A DNA stretch of 64,000 nt from Paraflavitalea sp. CAU 1676 (GCF_029223285.1 NZ_JARHUJ010000008.1:1-64000); one strand, 5' to 3'. Counted from the stretch's first letter, positions 9,083-19,009 are shown. Program-made: numbers and translations. Notes: generated from the sequence alone by a model not told the origin.

Positions 9083-10081
9083 ATGAACAAGAACGCAACC
9101 ATCGTCGTAACCGGAGCAGCAGGATTTATAGGAAGTTGCCTCGTCGGTTTTCTCAATAACCACGGCTACAACAACCTTATCCTCGTCGACGAATTCACCA
9201 GGGCCGACAAAGCCCCCAATCTGGATGGCAAAACCTTCCGGGAGAAAGTAGAACGCGAACAATTCTTCGACTGGCTCGGCAACGAAGCCAATACGGTCGA
9301 TTTCATTTATCATATAGGCGCCCGCACTGATACCACCGAATTTGATTATGCCGTACACCAGAAGCTCAATGTGGAGTATTCACAGAAGATCTGGTCTTAT
9401 TGCGTATGGAACCAGGTGCCACTCGTATACGCTTCTTCAGCCGCCACCTATGGCGCCGGCGAATTGGGGTACAACGACGATCACGAAGTGCCATTCAACT
9501 TAAAACCTTTGAACCCGTATGGCGTGTCGAAGAATGAGTTTGATAAATGGGCACTGCAACAACCCACGCATCCCCCCTTCTGGGCCGGCTTGAAATTCTT
9601 CAATGTCTACGGACCCAACGAAAACCATAAGGGCCGTATGGCCAGTGTGATCTGGCATTCATTCAACCAGATCAAAAAAGACGGACTGGTAAAGTTGTTC
9701 AAGTCCCATCGACCCGATTTCAAAGACGGACAGCAGCTGCGCGACTTTGTGTACGTAAAAGACCTGCTCAATGTTTGTTACTGGTTGATGGAACAGCACG
9801 ATGCAACCGGCAATCAGTTGACCAGCGGCTTATACAACCTCGGAACCGGAAAGGCAAGAAGCTTCGAAGCCCTGGTGAAAGCCACCTATGCAGGCCTCGA
9901 TAAAGAAGCCAACATACAGTACATCGATATGCCCGAAGATATCCGGGACAAATACCAGTACTTTACCGAAGCCAATATGCAGAAGCTGATCGCTGCCGGT
10001 TACAAAATACCCTTCCACACATTGGAAGAGGGGGTGGACGATTACGTACGCAACTACCTCTCAACAGGTAAATATTATTAA
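9083..10081 (+). CDS. hldD: ADP-L-glycero-D-manno-heptose 6-epimerase
   Basis: Extended short-chain dehydrogenase/epimerase that makes the heptose donor used in lipopolysaccharide core. The Rossmann glycine motif TGAAGFIGS lies at residues 10-18, followed by LVDEFTRADKAPNL, characteristic of HldD. The catalytic YGVSK motif is at about 151-155, and FFNVYGPNENHKGRMAS in the middle is highly typical of the family. The 332-residue length fits. It stands 101 bases after purL with no obvious promoter, so it may be co-transcribed. With the two glycosyltransferases upstream it gives this area a cell-envelope flavour. Confidence 0.93.
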   Translation: MNKNATIVVTGAAGFIGSCLVGFLNNHGYNNLILVDEFTRADKAPNLDGKTFREKVEREQFFDWLGNEANTVDFIYHIGARTDTTEFDYAVHQKLNVEYSQKIWSYCVWNQVPLVYASSAATYGAGELGYNDDHEVPFNLKPLNPYGVSKNEFDKWALQQPTHPPFWAGLKFFNVYGPNENHKGRMASVIWHSFNQIKKDGLVKLFKSHRPDFKDGQQLRDFVYVKDLLNVCYWLMEQHDATGNQLTSGLYNLGTGKARSFEALVKATYAGLDKEANIQYIDMPEDIRDKYQYFTEANMQKLIAAGYKIPFHTLEEGVDDYVRNYLSTGKYY

Positions 10082-10094
10082 TAGGCTATTTTAT

Positions 10095-10124
10095 AAAACG
10101 CCGGCCGCAACCAACCGGTGTTTT
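10095..10124 (+). terminator. Terminator-like hairpin after hldD
   Basis: AAAACGCCGG pairs with CCGGTGTTTT (one G-T pair) around a 10-nt loop, and the 3' arm ends in TTTT. It lies just after the hldD stop and before proC. Confidence 0.5.
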
Positions 10125-10151
10125 GTAAACCCTGCTCCAAACTAAACGCTC

Positions 10152-10949
10152 ATGAGTAAGAAGATTGCCATCATCGGCGGGGGAAACCTCGGCACCGCCA
10201 TTGCAGAAGGATTGATCAATAGCGGCTTCTCCAAACCCGAGCACATCCTCATCACTAAGCGCAACATCAAAACCTTGCAAGCCCTCGAGCAAAGAGGGGT
10301 GTTGGTGGGTGACAACAACCTCGAAGCAGTCGCTTTTGCCGACCTTATCATACTCGCCGTAAAGCCCTTTCAGGTAAATGATGTATTGGCCAAATTGAAA
10401 GACGCCATCGAACCGGCCAGGCATACCCTGATGTCGGTAATAACCGGTATCTCCATCGATCAGTTGCTGAAAGCAGTAGGGAAGAAGGTGCCGGTGATAC
10501 GCGCCATGCCCAATACCGCCATCGCAATCCAGGAAAGTATGACCTGCCTGGCAGCACACGAGGTCAGCAAGGAACTGGTTACCTACACAGAAGATCTTTT
10601 CAATCAACTGGGCCGCGCGGTTTGGATCGACGAAAAGCTGATGGATGCAGCCACCGTATTGGGTGCTTGCGGAACAGCCTACGCCATGCGTTATATCCGG
10701 GCCAATATACAGGGAGGAATAGAGATTGGTTTCGATGCGGCCACGGCAACGCTGATAGCTGCCCAAACAGTAAAAGGAGCGGCAGACCTATTGTTGAAGA
10801 AGGGAACCCACCCCGAGCAGGAGATCGATAAGGTAACTACTCCCAAGGGATGCACCATCGCAGGTCTTAATGAAATGGAACACCAGGGCTTTAGCTCATC
10901 CCTGATCAAAGGCATAGTAGCCAGCTACGATAAGATCGCCAAAGATTAG
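10152..10949 (+). CDS. proC: Pyrroline-5-carboxylate reductase
   Basis: Last step of proline synthesis, NAD(P)H-dependent reduction of pyrroline-5-carboxylate. The N-terminal nucleotide-binding motif IIGGGNLGTAIAEGLI is at residues 7-22. The family C-terminal signature, with the conserved core VTTPKGCTIAGLNEMEHQGF, is at about 233-252. The VIRAMPNTA motif is also present (about 115-123). The 265-residue length is normal. No other proline gene is adjacent. Confidence 0.95.
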   Translation: MSKKIAIIGGGNLGTAIAEGLINSGFSKPEHILITKRNIKTLQALEQRGVLVGDNNLEAVAFADLIILAVKPFQVNDVLAKLKDAIEPARHTLMSVITGISIDQLLKAVGKKVPVIRAMPNTAIAIQESMTCLAAHEVSKELVTYTEDLFNQLGRAVWIDEKLMDAATVLGACGTAYAMRYIRANIQGGIEIGFDAATATLIAAQTVKGAADLLLKKGTHPEQEIDKVTTPKGCTIAGLNEMEHQGFSSSLIKGIVASYDKIAKD

Positions 10950-11003
10950 CAGTTCCATAACGCGCATACTTGCCATTAAACCTTGTTCACCAAATCTACA
11001 AAT

Positions 11004-11873
11004 ATGAAAAAGCAGATCTTATCCTGCGTATTATTGATCTCTGCCCTTTATTTGCAATCTTGTACCAAAAGTGTTGAAAAGGAAGCGCCTTTGGAAGAAA
11101 TCAAATCAGCTACTCCTGAAGAAAGAGAAACGCTGAGTGTCCAGGATCCCAGTAAGGTATTTGTCGAATACGTTAATGGGCAATATGTAACCTCTTATCA
11201 GGGGGGATTAACTTTCGGCCCCACATTGCCACATCCCATTGACGATCCTACAGGGGTTTATGACGGTTATCAGATACCTACGATCGAGTTCCTCAACTGG
11301 ACATTAAATGCTGCTGCACTGCCTTATACCCTCGACGGCGCTTATTTCTCCATGCTACAGCCTACATTTCCAAGTTCGGGTATAACTGGTGAGGCAGCCA
11401 CGATTAGTTCAATAGAGACCTATCATTCGGCGCTTTATGATATATGGCAAAATGCAACCCTCACGCATACTCAAAAAGTACAGCAGGCAAATGCCGTTGC
11501 CACACCAACGATCACGGCTGTTGCGTCGGGAGGAGGAGAAGTTAAACGTGTTTCTGGTTTGCTGATCAGGGATCATGAATCCCCTACCAAAATGTCGGTG
11601 GTAAATGAGAAGTATATGGTTCCAACTGTTACAGGAACAGATAAAATAGTTGGCGTAGTTAACACTGGTGGTTATCGAATAGATATGTTTGCGCCAAGTT
11701 CAAGCACGGCCGGGCCTGTAACAAGGGTGACTGTCGAATATCTAACTTCTCCAAGAACCGTAGCATCATACAATATAACTTACTCAGGAACCTGGGAAAG
11801 CTATCATACGGTAGGAACACTTACACTCTCCAACGGTACTGTGTTTAATATCAACCATTACCTGGAGCCCTAA
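11004..11873 (+). CDS. Predicted lipoprotein of unknown function
   Basis: The 289-residue product starts with a lipoprotein signal peptide MKKQILSCVLLISALYLQSC, with the lipobox cysteine at residue 20. An upstream in-frame ATG at 10983 would add seven residues ahead of the signal and is less likely. The mature part is rich in Ser, Thr, Val and Tyr, consistent with a beta-rich exported domain, but I recognise no family. Two lysines and glutamates follow the cysteine, as often seen in surface-exposed Bacteroidota lipoproteins. It is followed by a terminator shared with the convergent gene. Confidence 0.7.
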   Translation: MKKQILSCVLLISALYLQSCTKSVEKEAPLEEIKSATPEERETLSVQDPSKVFVEYVNGQYVTSYQGGLTFGPTLPHPIDDPTGVYDGYQIPTIEFLNWTLNAAALPYTLDGAYFSMLQPTFPSSGITGEAATISSIETYHSALYDIWQNATLTHTQKVQQANAVATPTITAVASGGGEVKRVSGLLIRDHESPTKMSVVNEKYMVPTVTGTDKIVGVVNTGGYRIDMFAPSSSTAGPVTRVTVEYLTSPRTVASYNITYSGTWESYHTVGTLTLSNGTVFNINHYLEP

Positions 11874-11909
11874 ATTATAGATCAGCGAAGCATAATTGAT
11901 TTATACGAG

Positions 11910-11942
11910 AAGAAGATGGCATTTTGTCATCTTCTTTTTTTT
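11910..11942 (+). terminator. Intrinsic terminator between convergent genes
   Basis: AAGAAGATG (11910-11918) pairs perfectly with CATCTTCTT (11928-11936) and is followed by eight T. The A-run on the other side could let it work for the minus strand too. Confidence 0.8.
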
Positions 11943-11954
11943 AGGATAGATGCC

Positions 11955-13031
11955 TTAATAGAACTTCCCATTCTCTACATCTACCTGGAAGGCGCGCAGG
12001 TTCACCAGTCTTTTTTCATATTGGGTCACCTCACTAACGCCGGCCGATGCCAGCAACAAGGGCCAGCTCGCACCGGCAATAACAGGCATGCGGGGCGCTT
12101 TGAATTCCATGGAAGCCGTGCCATAAAATTCCCAGGTCTGTTGATGGTTGTACAGCGGGAAAAAGTTCGAGCCCATCCGGATGAAGGTGATCTCGCCATC
12201 GCAGAAGCCCCATACATTCTTACGGGGATACAGCTTGCCATCCTGCTCTTTCACGTATAGGATATCGGTCAACGATTCAAACCTTACTTCAAAGTCCGGG
12301 GCAGAAGGGGTTCCTTTTTTAAATTCATTGAACGACAGGTAAACACCCTTTGCCGGCTTCCACTGGTCGGGGGTAAGGAAATACCGGCTGTTAAAGGCAT
12401 CCACTTGTTCCTGGGTCATTTTCCGTCTCCGCATCACCTGGGCAAAATCGGTGCGTCCCAACTCCTCCAATCCTTGTAAGAGGGTATTGGTGATAAAGCC
12501 GCCCGAAGTATAGCCGTTATGCTTACGCGCATATACCACGGTATCGATGCGGTACACCGGATGCAGGGCTTCAGCCGATTGCAGGTAAACTTCCGCTTTC
12601 AGGTAAAGCCAGGCATTTTTCGGATGCGTATTGTGCAGGCTCAGTTCTGCCGAGTCGAATTCCGACAACCACATTTTCCTCAGGTACACGACCAGTTGCT
12701 GCGTCGATCCCTTTTGCAGGTTCCCGTTATAGTGAGCCATGAGAAAATTGGTGAGTTCCTCACTGGTGTTGTTGGTAAAGCGGTATTTGTACGAGTGCCG
12801 GTCTTTGGTAGAACGGTAAAAGCCAAGTTTGGTCGTGTCGGGCCTGATATCCCGTACCACAATAGCCGAAAAAGGCAGCACACCGGTTTCCGTTGACGTA
12901 GCCACAACGGGATATATGACCTTATACAGGCTCTTATTGGAGGGGGCAAGGGTCGAAGAAAGCGACCGCTGACCGAAATGGGTTTGGCTGAGCAAAAGCA
13001 AGGCTGCTAGTAGAACGGATAACCTGGACAT
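11955..13031 (-). CDS. Secreted or periplasmic protein of unknown function
   Basis: A 358-residue protein with a signal peptide (MSRLSVLLAALLLLSQTHFGQ, cleavage near residue 21). The remainder is hydrophilic, with alternating hydrophobic residues that suggest beta structure, and has no motif I can assign. It converges with the lipoprotein gene 11004-11873. A TTTTG directly before the ATG could be part of a -7 box, but the match is weak. Confidence 0.65.
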   Translation of the reverse strand: MSRLSVLLAALLLLSQTHFGQRSLSSTLAPSNKSLYKVIYPVVATSTETGVLPFSAIVVRDIRPDTTKLGFYRSTKDRHSYKYRFTNNTSEELTNFLMAHYNGNLQKGSTQQLVVYLRKMWLSEFDSAELSLHNTHPKNAWLYLKAEVYLQSAEALHPVYRIDTVVYARKHNGYTSGGFITNTLLQGLEELGRTDFAQVMRRRKMTQEQVDAFNSRYFLTPDQWKPAKGVYLSFNEFKKGTPSAPDFEVRFESLTDILYVKEQDGKLYPRKNVWGFCDGEITFIRMGSNFFPLYNHQQTWEFYGTASMEFKAPRMPVIAGASWPLLLASAGVSEVTQYEKRLVNLRAFQVDVENGKFY

Positions 13032-13420
13032 GCAAAATTGGATTAGGCAGTTAGAAAATGAGTCAGGGGCTCATCCACAGGTCTATGATTTTGAAAGGAG
13101 ATTTTAAAAGGTATATAGATCAAAAAGGGAGGGCGAATACGAATAACTGCCGCACAGTCATTCAGAAACACCAAAATACTGAAAATATGTGTAACTGCGG
13201 TAAACCCGGTTCAATCTCTTAAATATGTGGCCCAACTGCGATATTTGAATAACCACACGCAAAACTCCTATAACAGGCAATCACCATTCGTAAAAATAAC
13301 GTAGCCAGCAGCGTATTGCTACGAAAATGTCAATAAAACCCTGTCGGTAGCTTGCAAATGAAATAAAAATTGCCTTCCTTCGTTTTAGAAATACTTTAAC
13401 TCCCTTGATCCAATTTTACT
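13032..13420. other. Non-coding gap
   Basis: A/T-rich stretch between divergent frames. I see no tRNA, strong hairpin or -7 box that I would defend. Confidence 0.4.
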
Positions 13421-13606
13421 ATGAAAAGTGAGAGGTTTACACAAGTCGTCTTACTGGTAGAGATCGTAGCAATCGGCTTCTTGCATTCCGCCAAGAGTAG
13501 CCGGCCAGAAACCGTAACTGCCAAAAGTATTCAAACTGCACCGCAGCAAGCGAAAGGGCAGCAGCCCAATCAATGGAATAATTTTACCCTCATCAGACTA
13601 AGATAA
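13421..13606 (+). CDS. Small possible membrane or exported peptide
   Basis: A 61-codon frame. The first 20 residues contain a hydrophobic run (VVLLVEIVAIGFL) after a short charged start, like a signal anchor, followed by a polar Gln/Lys-rich tail. No homology can be claimed. It is preceded by A/T-rich sequence and stands alone in a 1.1-kb gap. It may be a chance frame. Confidence 0.3.
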   Translation: MKSERFTQVVLLVEIVAIGFLHSAKSSRPETVTAKSIQTAPQQAKGQQPNQWNNFTLIRLR

Positions 13607-14155
13607 ACCACGTAGCGCGCCCATCCCCCGTAAGGAGCGTTCACCTGCTTGCCCGCGTAAGCACTACTATCCACCTGCCGGTCCCGGCTAAGCAATGCCC
13701 GCTGCTTTTTCCTCCTAAGCAAGATCCCCCCTGCGCGTCACGCGCAAACAACATCCCGCTCAGTATCCTACGTACGCACCAGCCCATCCGCTTTTTCAGG
13801 CCCCGTAAAAGGCACCTCAAGGCCCAGGTCATCCTATCTCTATATAAGTTAATACCTCTTAAACGGTAGGTTTTTCCACATTACGTTTTTGTGATTTTTA
13901 TCAGCCAAAAAATTCGTGTATCTTTGCATGACCTTCAGGAAATAGTATTCCCCTATTGTGGTTTTCCGCTGGTCATAACCGGACTGGTTCAATAATCAAG
14001 TAAAAAGTAGTACGCCAGATATACAGACATCCAAGTAAACCCTGTTAAATCCATTTGGCAGGGAGCCCGGCGGTGTTTGTGTGGCTTATTATTTTGTACC
14101 CGTCCTGCAGCCGTGTTAGAAACTGAGCATTGTAAACTGATTTAACGAATATATT
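13607..14155. other. Upstream region and leader of pyrG
   Basis: The first 250 bases are GC-rich and have no gene I can support. A -7 box at 13919 starts an apparent leader of about 225 nt before pyrG. That leader contains no stable hairpin with a T-run. Confidence 0.4.
13919..13926 (+). promoter_or_regulatory. Candidate pyrG -7 box
   Basis: TATCTTTG is an exact match to TAnnTTTG. No -33 TTTG sits at 19-21 bp; the nearest TTTG is 27 bp upstream (13888-13891). Use of this box would give an unusually long leader before the ATG at 14156. Confidence 0.5.
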
Positions 14156-15805
14156 ATGGCCAAGTACATTTTTGTAACAGGAGGTGTAACGTCTTCATTA
14201 GGAAAAGGGATCATTGCCGCGTCATTAGCCAAGCTATTACAGGCAAGAGGATTAAGGGTAACTATTCAGAAATTCGATCCCTACATCAACGTGGATCCAG
14301 GTACACTCAACCCCTACGAGCATGGTGAGTGTTATGTGACTGAAGATGGTGCCGAGACCGACCTCGATCTCGGACACTACGAGCGTTTCCTGAACATCTT
14401 TACCACACAGGCCAATAACGTAACAACAGGCCGTATTTACCAAACTGTCATCAACAAAGAAAGGGAAGGAGCCTTCCTCGGAAAAACAGTTCAGGTAATC
14501 CCCCATATCACCGATGAGATCAAGCGCAGAATGCTCCTGTTGGGCAAAAACAATGAGTATGATGTGATAATCACTGAGTTAGGTGGAACTGTGGGCGATA
14601 TCGAAAGCCTTCCGTTCATCGAGGCATTGCGCCAGCTCCAGTGGGAACTGCCCGAGGAAGATACCGTAGTCGTGCACCTTACCCTCATCCCTTACCTCAA
14701 AGCGGCCAAGGAACTGAAAACAAAGCCCACCCAGCACAGCGTAAAAATGCTGAGCCAGGAAGGCGTGCACCCCGATATTATTGTATGCCGTACAGAGCGC
14801 TCCCTGTCGCCCGACCTGCGCCGTAAAATAGCCCAGTTCTGTAATGTAAAGCAGGAAGCGGTGATCGAAGCAGCCGATGCCCCCACCATCTACGAAGTAC
14901 CACTGGCTATGATGCGGGAGAAGCTCGATCTCATCTGTATGAAGAAGCTCAACATCACTACACAGAATGAGCCGGAACTCCACCGCTGGAAAGAGTTCCT
15001 CGACAAGCTGAAATACCCCAAGAGCCAGGTCACCATTGGCCTCATTGGAAAATATATTGAACTGCAGGATGCTTATAAATCCATCCTGGAGGCATTTGTA
15101 CACGCAGGCGCCATCAATGAAGCCAAAGTACAAGTGGTAAACGTGCACAGCGAATTCATAACCGACGACAACGTAGCCGAAAAGCTCGCTAACCTCGATG
15201 GATTGCTGGTAGCCCCAGGTTTCGGTCATCGTGGCGTGGAAGGAAAGATCATAGCGGTGAAATACGCCCGTGAGAATAACCTGCCATTCTTCGGTATTTG
15301 TCTCGGCATGCAGATGTCGGTCATTGAATATGCCCGCGATATCCTCAATCTGAAGAAAGCCCATTCTACCGAAATGGACCCCAATACGCCCGATGCGGTC
15401 ATCGATCTCATGGAAGAGCAAAAGAAGATCACCGCTAAAGGTGGCACGATGCGCCTGGGTTCTTACACCTGTCAAACGAAAGAAGGTAGTCTGGCGCGCA
15501 CCATCTACGGCAAAGAAATGATCACCGAGCGCCACAGGCACCGTTGGGAGTTTAACAACCAGTACCTCGCCCGCTTCGAAGAATCCGGCATGGTAGCCAG
15601 TGGTAAGAATCCCGAAAGCGGACTGGTAGAGATCGTGGAACTGCCCGCGCACCCCTTCTTCATCGGCGTACAATACCACCCCGAATTGAAGAGCACGGTC
15701 GAAAACCCGCATCCGTTGTTCGTGCACTTCATTAAGGCAGCCAAAGAATACGCCGATCAGAAAAGCGCGGTAAAGAACCCGCTTCTGCAAAGCGAAATGA
15801 TATAA
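14156..15805 (+). CDS. pyrG: CTP synthase
   Basis: Converts UTP to CTP using glutamine and ATP. The 549 residues hold an N-terminal synthetase domain ([17 protein letters not shown] at 3-19; [19 protein letters not shown] at about 40-58; [19 protein letters not shown] at about 142-160). The C-terminal class I glutamine amidotransferase domain has its nucleophile cysteine at 382 in FGICLGMQ and the His/Glu pair in GVQYHPE near the end. Length and domain order are normal. The gene ends just before a strong inverted repeat, and yidC with its own promoter follows. Confidence 0.98.
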   Translation: MAKYIFVTGGVTSSLGKGIIAASLAKLLQARGLRVTIQKFDPYINVDPGTLNPYEHGECYVTEDGAETDLDLGHYERFLNIFTTQANNVTTGRIYQTVINKEREGAFLGKTVQVIPHITDEIKRRMLLLGKNNEYDVIITELGGTVGDIESLPFIEALRQLQWELPEEDTVVVHLTLIPYLKAAKELKTKPTQHSVKMLSQEGVHPDIIVCRTERSLSPDLRRKIAQFCNVKQEAVIEAADAPTIYEVPLAMMREKLDLICMKKLNITTQNEPELHRWKEFLDKLKYPKSQVTIGLIGKYIELQDAYKSILEAFVHAGAINEAKVQVVNVHSEFITDDNVAEKLANLDGLLVAPGFGHRGVEGKIIAVKYARENNLPFFGICLGMQMSVIEYARDILNLKKAHSTEMDPNTPDAVIDLMEEQKKITAKGGTMRLGSYTCQTKEGSLARTIYGKEMITERHRHRWEFNNQYLARFEESGMVASGKNPESGLVEIVELPAHPFFIGVQYHPELKSTVENPHPLFVHFIKAAKEYADQKSAVKNPLLQSEMI

Positions 15806-15848
15806 CGACACATTCAGCCTGATCCTGGATCAAGTTGAAAATCAATAG

Positions 15849-15891
15849 CGGCACATTGAGTAACAAGTATTTACGGTTATTCAATGTGCCG
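15849..15891 (+). other. Strong hairpin after pyrG
   Basis: CGGCACATTGA and TCAATGTGCCG form an 11-bp perfect stem, extended inward by TAAC/GTTA after one mismatch. The following bases are TAATATTTTA, A/T-rich but not a clean T-run, so it is a probable but not certain terminator. Confidence 0.55.
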
Positions 15892-15992
15892 TAATATTTT
15901 AAGGCACACCACGACTAAATAGACGGGAAAGCCCCGGCTGGGCTTCACACATAAATCATTTGTCATAAACCCCGGCCCTAGCCATATTCCCC

Positions 15993-16000
15993 TATCTTTG
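15993..16000 (+). promoter_or_regulatory. yidC -7 box
   Basis: TATCTTTG, an exact -7 match, lies 23 bases before the ATG at 16024, giving a short leader of normal length for this phylum. Confidence 0.6.
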
Positions 16001-16023
16001 CACCTCCTAAAATTTTGTATTAC

Positions 16024-17853
16024 ATGAACATGGATCGCAATACGATAATCGGCTTTGTGTTATTAGCTGGATTATTGTTTGTTTACCTCTTTATCTCAAC
16101 CAAGAATACGCACGAGCTCCAGGGCCAGCGCCAGCACTACGAAGACTCTGTGGCCAGAGTGAAAAGGGCCCTCGATTCCACAGCCGCCATCGCCAAGCGC
16201 GATACGGCTATCAAAGCCGTGTTGGGAACCGACAGTCTGCTTCAGCAGGTTCAGGGAGTAGAAAAGTTGGTAACCGTAGAGAATGAAGTGATCAAAGTAA
16301 CCTTTACCAACAAAGGCGGACAGCCCGGTAAAGTTGAACTGAAGAACTATAAATCTGCCGATAGCAACCTGGTAGTATTGAATGGAACATCATTCGATAA
16401 GATCTCTTATCCGGTTAATGCGGCGCCCAACCAGGTAACGCAGGTATCCGATCTGTATTTTATCAGCGGTGATGTCGTGAAGAATGCCGACAACAGTCAA
16501 AGCATTGTATTCCGGTTCCCGTCAACGAATGGTACGCTCACACATACCTTCACCATCAGGCCCAACGATTACCTCATTGATTTCAATGTACAACTGGCCG
16601 GTGCTGATAAATTGTTAACGCAAGGTGCATTTAACCTTACCTGGCAAAACCAGCCCGTATCTCATGAAAGTGATTTCAAGTACGAGCGCTCGCAAAGCAC
16701 TATCTGCTATTACACGGATAACGACTTCGATTATGTGATGACCAAGTCCGACAGGAAGTTCGAAACCCCCACACAATGGGTGGCCGTATCACAGCAGTTC
16801 TTCAACACCGCGCTGATTGCGAAGACTGGATTCAACAGTTTCTCTACTGGCGAAACCCGTTGGACAAGGCACACCGATTCCTCCAACAAGATCGCCGATG
16901 TTACCACCACGCTGCAGGCCAAGCTGCCCCTGGGCGCTGATGCATTGGTTCCCCTCCAACTGTACTACGGTCCTAATGATTATAAGATATTGAAGAAGCA
17001 GCCGGTGGCTGAGATGGATAAGATCATCAACCTGGGTCGCGATATGTATGCCTTCGTAAGGCCGATCAACAAATACATCGTGATGCCGGTGTTCAACTTC
17101 TTCAACAGCTTTATCGGCAGCATGGGTATCGCAATCTTGTTGCTGACGCTCTTTATCCGTCTGGCTACGTCTCCTTTGATGTATCCTGGATACCTGACCA
17201 GCGCCAAGATGAAGATTCTTCGTCCCGACCTGGCAAAGCTGAAAGAGAAGTATCCCGATCAGCAGCAGTTTGCGATGGAGCAAATGAAGTTCATGCGCGA
17301 AGCGGGTGTAAATCAGTTTGCGGGTTGTTTACCGAGCTTGTTGCAAATCCCCATCTTCTTTGCCTTGTATAGTTTCTTTAACTCCAACATCGCATTGCGT
17401 GGAGAGGAGTTCCTCTGGGCCAAGAACCTGGCATCGTATGACGTGCTGGTGCACTTCTCCTTCGAGATCCCGGGTCTGGGTAACCACCTTAGCTTGTTCA
17501 CGATCACTGCCTGTCTTACCAGCTTCCTGATCTCTTTCTACAACATGGCGTCTACGCCCGATCAGGGTAACCCGGCATTGAAATACATGCCTTATATATT
17601 CCCTTTCATCCTGTTGTTTGTGTTCAACAAGCTGCCAGCGGCGTTGACCTGGTACTACACCGTGTCGAACATCATTACGCTGTTGTTGCAGTTCGTGATC
17701 CAGCATTATGTGATCAACCATGATAAGCTGGTAGCCAAGATCGAAGACGCGCGCAAAAAGCCCAAGGCGAAATCCAAATGGGCCGAGCGCCTCGAGCTAA
17801 TGCAGGAACAGCAAAAGAAGATGCAGGAAGAAAGAACCAAAGGAAAAAAATAA
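16024..17853 (+). CDS. yidC: Membrane protein insertase YidC
   Basis: Inner-membrane insertase that works alone or with SecYEG. An N-terminal membrane helix (about residues 6-23) is followed by a large periplasmic domain with beta-sandwich character. The conserved five-helix Oxa1/YidC core begins near residue 350. It includes YPGYLTSAKMKILRPDLAKLKEKY and the FAGCLPSLLQIPIFFALY signature, and ends in a basic, Lys-rich tail (KKPKAKSKWAERL) that binds ribosomes. The 609-residue length suits Bacteroidota. I chose the ATG at 16024; the next ATG at 16030 is equally possible. Confidence 0.97.
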   Translation: MNMDRNTIIGFVLLAGLLFVYLFISTKNTHELQGQRQHYEDSVARVKRALDSTAAIAKRDTAIKAVLGTDSLLQQVQGVEKLVTVENEVIKVTFTNKGGQPGKVELKNYKSADSNLVVLNGTSFDKISYPVNAAPNQVTQVSDLYFISGDVVKNADNSQSIVFRFPSTNGTLTHTFTIRPNDYLIDFNVQLAGADKLLTQGAFNLTWQNQPVSHESDFKYERSQSTICYYTDNDFDYVMTKSDRKFETPTQWVAVSQQFFNTALIAKTGFNSFSTGETRWTRHTDSSNKIADVTTTLQAKLPLGADALVPLQLYYGPNDYKILKKQPVAEMDKIINLGRDMYAFVRPINKYIVMPVFNFFNSFIGSMGIAILLLTLFIRLATSPLMYPGYLTSAKMKILRPDLAKLKEKYPDQQQFAMEQMKFMREAGVNQFAGCLPSLLQIPIFFALYSFFNSNIALRGEEFLWAKNLASYDVLVHFSFEIPGLGNHLSLFTITACLTSFLISFYNMASTPDQGNPALKYMPYIFPFILLFVFNKLPAALTWYYTVSNIITLLLQFVIQHYVINHDKLVAKIEDARKKPKAKSKWAERLELMQEQQKKMQEERTKGKK

Positions 17854-17881
17854 CCACAGAAGCGCACGCTTCAAGTTCATA

Positions 17882-17920
17882 GCCCAAGGGCGCCTCGCTA
17901 GAGGCGCCCTTGGGCGTTTT
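17882..17920 (+). terminator. Intrinsic terminator of yidC
   Basis: A perfect 15-bp stem (GCCCAAGGGCGCCTC / GAGGCGCCCTTGGGC) with a GCTA loop, followed by GTTTT, 28 bases after the stop. Confidence 0.85.
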
Positions 17921-18030
17921 ATGATGGTAGCAGTGAAGTACCTTCCGTTCAAAATATGGATGTTAATGGATAAACTTATGGATATAACAGTATAGCTGTA
18001 AAGTCTGACTACAGCAGAACTTGCTGTTAA

Positions 18031-18213
18031 CCCGCAGCTCCCACCCAAACACCTGTCCGCCAGCCCCCAAGTCCACGTCAGCACCAACCTACCCACAGTC
18101 CGACCCACCACCCACCTCACGCCACCATCCACCTAACCCCAATCCTGCCAGCCACCCACAACCCCGCCGCACCCCCCCATTTCACCCGCACACCAGCCCA
18201 CTCTCACAATTCC
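18031..18213. other. C-rich, G-poor tract
   Basis: About 180 bases in which cytosine dominates the plus strand and guanine is scarce. RNA from the plus strand would be an unstructured C-rich stretch like a Rho-loading site. The minus strand carries many GGG runs that could fold as G-quadruplexes. Both strands have open frames here, but their composition is of low complexity and they are not credible genes. Confidence 0.6.
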
Positions 18214-18355
18214 AACCCAAACTTGCTCGTTAATCGAAAGTATTTCGTTAAAAATCAAGATAATAGTACCTTAAATTGACCGGTTGTTATTATTTTAGGC
18301 AACGCTTAAGGTTACTTAACGCGTCTTTAAGGCAACTCATCAACCCAGGCTCAAC

Positions 18356-19009
18356 ATGAAAAAATACATAGTGCTCTTAGCGTTGAATACGGTCCTCCTG
18401 CTTACCGCAGCCGGACAAAAGCGGGTTTCTGAGCTCACCCTCGTGTATGATGCCGCCATATCCTCCGGCAGCAAAGAGCCAAAAATGGCCGATGCCCTCG
18501 ATGGGGCAACCACCACCGTGTACCTCAAAGGCCCCATGAGCCGTACCGAAATGGTGAGTGCATTGTTTTCCTCTACCACCATACACGACTCCAAGGCCGG
18601 CACGTCGGTAGTGCTGCGCGAAGTGAGCGGACAAAAATTATTGATCAGGATGACGGCCGACAACTGGGCCGAGAAGAATAAGCGGTATACCGGCATGACA
18701 TTCACCGATACAAAGGAAACCAAGGTGATCGCAGGTTACAACTGTACCAAGGCCGAGGCCAAACTGGCCGATGGCACCACCTTTACCGTCTATTATACTG
18801 CTGATATAATCCCCGAGAATAAGGATTACGACTCCCAGTTCAAAAACCTCAATGGGTTACCCCTCGAGTACGAACTGGTTCAGGGAAAGCTCACCATCAA
18901 ATACACCGTATCCAGGATCAACCTGAACCCGGTACCGGCCTCCAGGTTTGATCTACCCAAAAGCGGATATCGTGAGCTCACGTACGATGAGAGCAAGAGG
19001 ATGAATTAA
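18356..19009 (+). CDS. Secreted protein, GLPGLI-like or DUF4412-like
   Basis: A 217-residue protein with a signal peptide (MKKYIVLLALNTVLLLTAAGQ, cleavage after about residue 20). The core has alternating strands, the segment KVIAGYNCTKAEAKLADGT, then the middle motif LNGLPLEYEL and a C-terminal beta strand pair. This order (a signal peptide, a modification-sensitive G-Y-x-C-x-K-A segment, then a GLP-like motif) recalls the GLPGLI and DUF4412 families of Bacteroidota, but the match is by eye only. No partner gene is evident. Confidence 0.55.
   Translation: MKKYIVLLALNTVLLLTAAGQKRVSELTLVYDAAISSGSKEPKMADALDGATTTVYLKGPMSRTEMVSALFSSTTIHDSKAGTSVVLREVSGQKLLIRMTADNWAEKNKRYTGMTFTDTKETKVIAGYNCTKAEAKLADGTTFTVYYTADIIPENKDYDSQFKNLNGLPLEYELVQGKLTIKYTVSRINLNPVPASRFDLPKSGYRELTYDESKRMN

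Noticed and set aside
18021-18233. Proline/threonine-rich small frame
   Set aside because: Follows from the C-rich composition; no start context or conservation argument.
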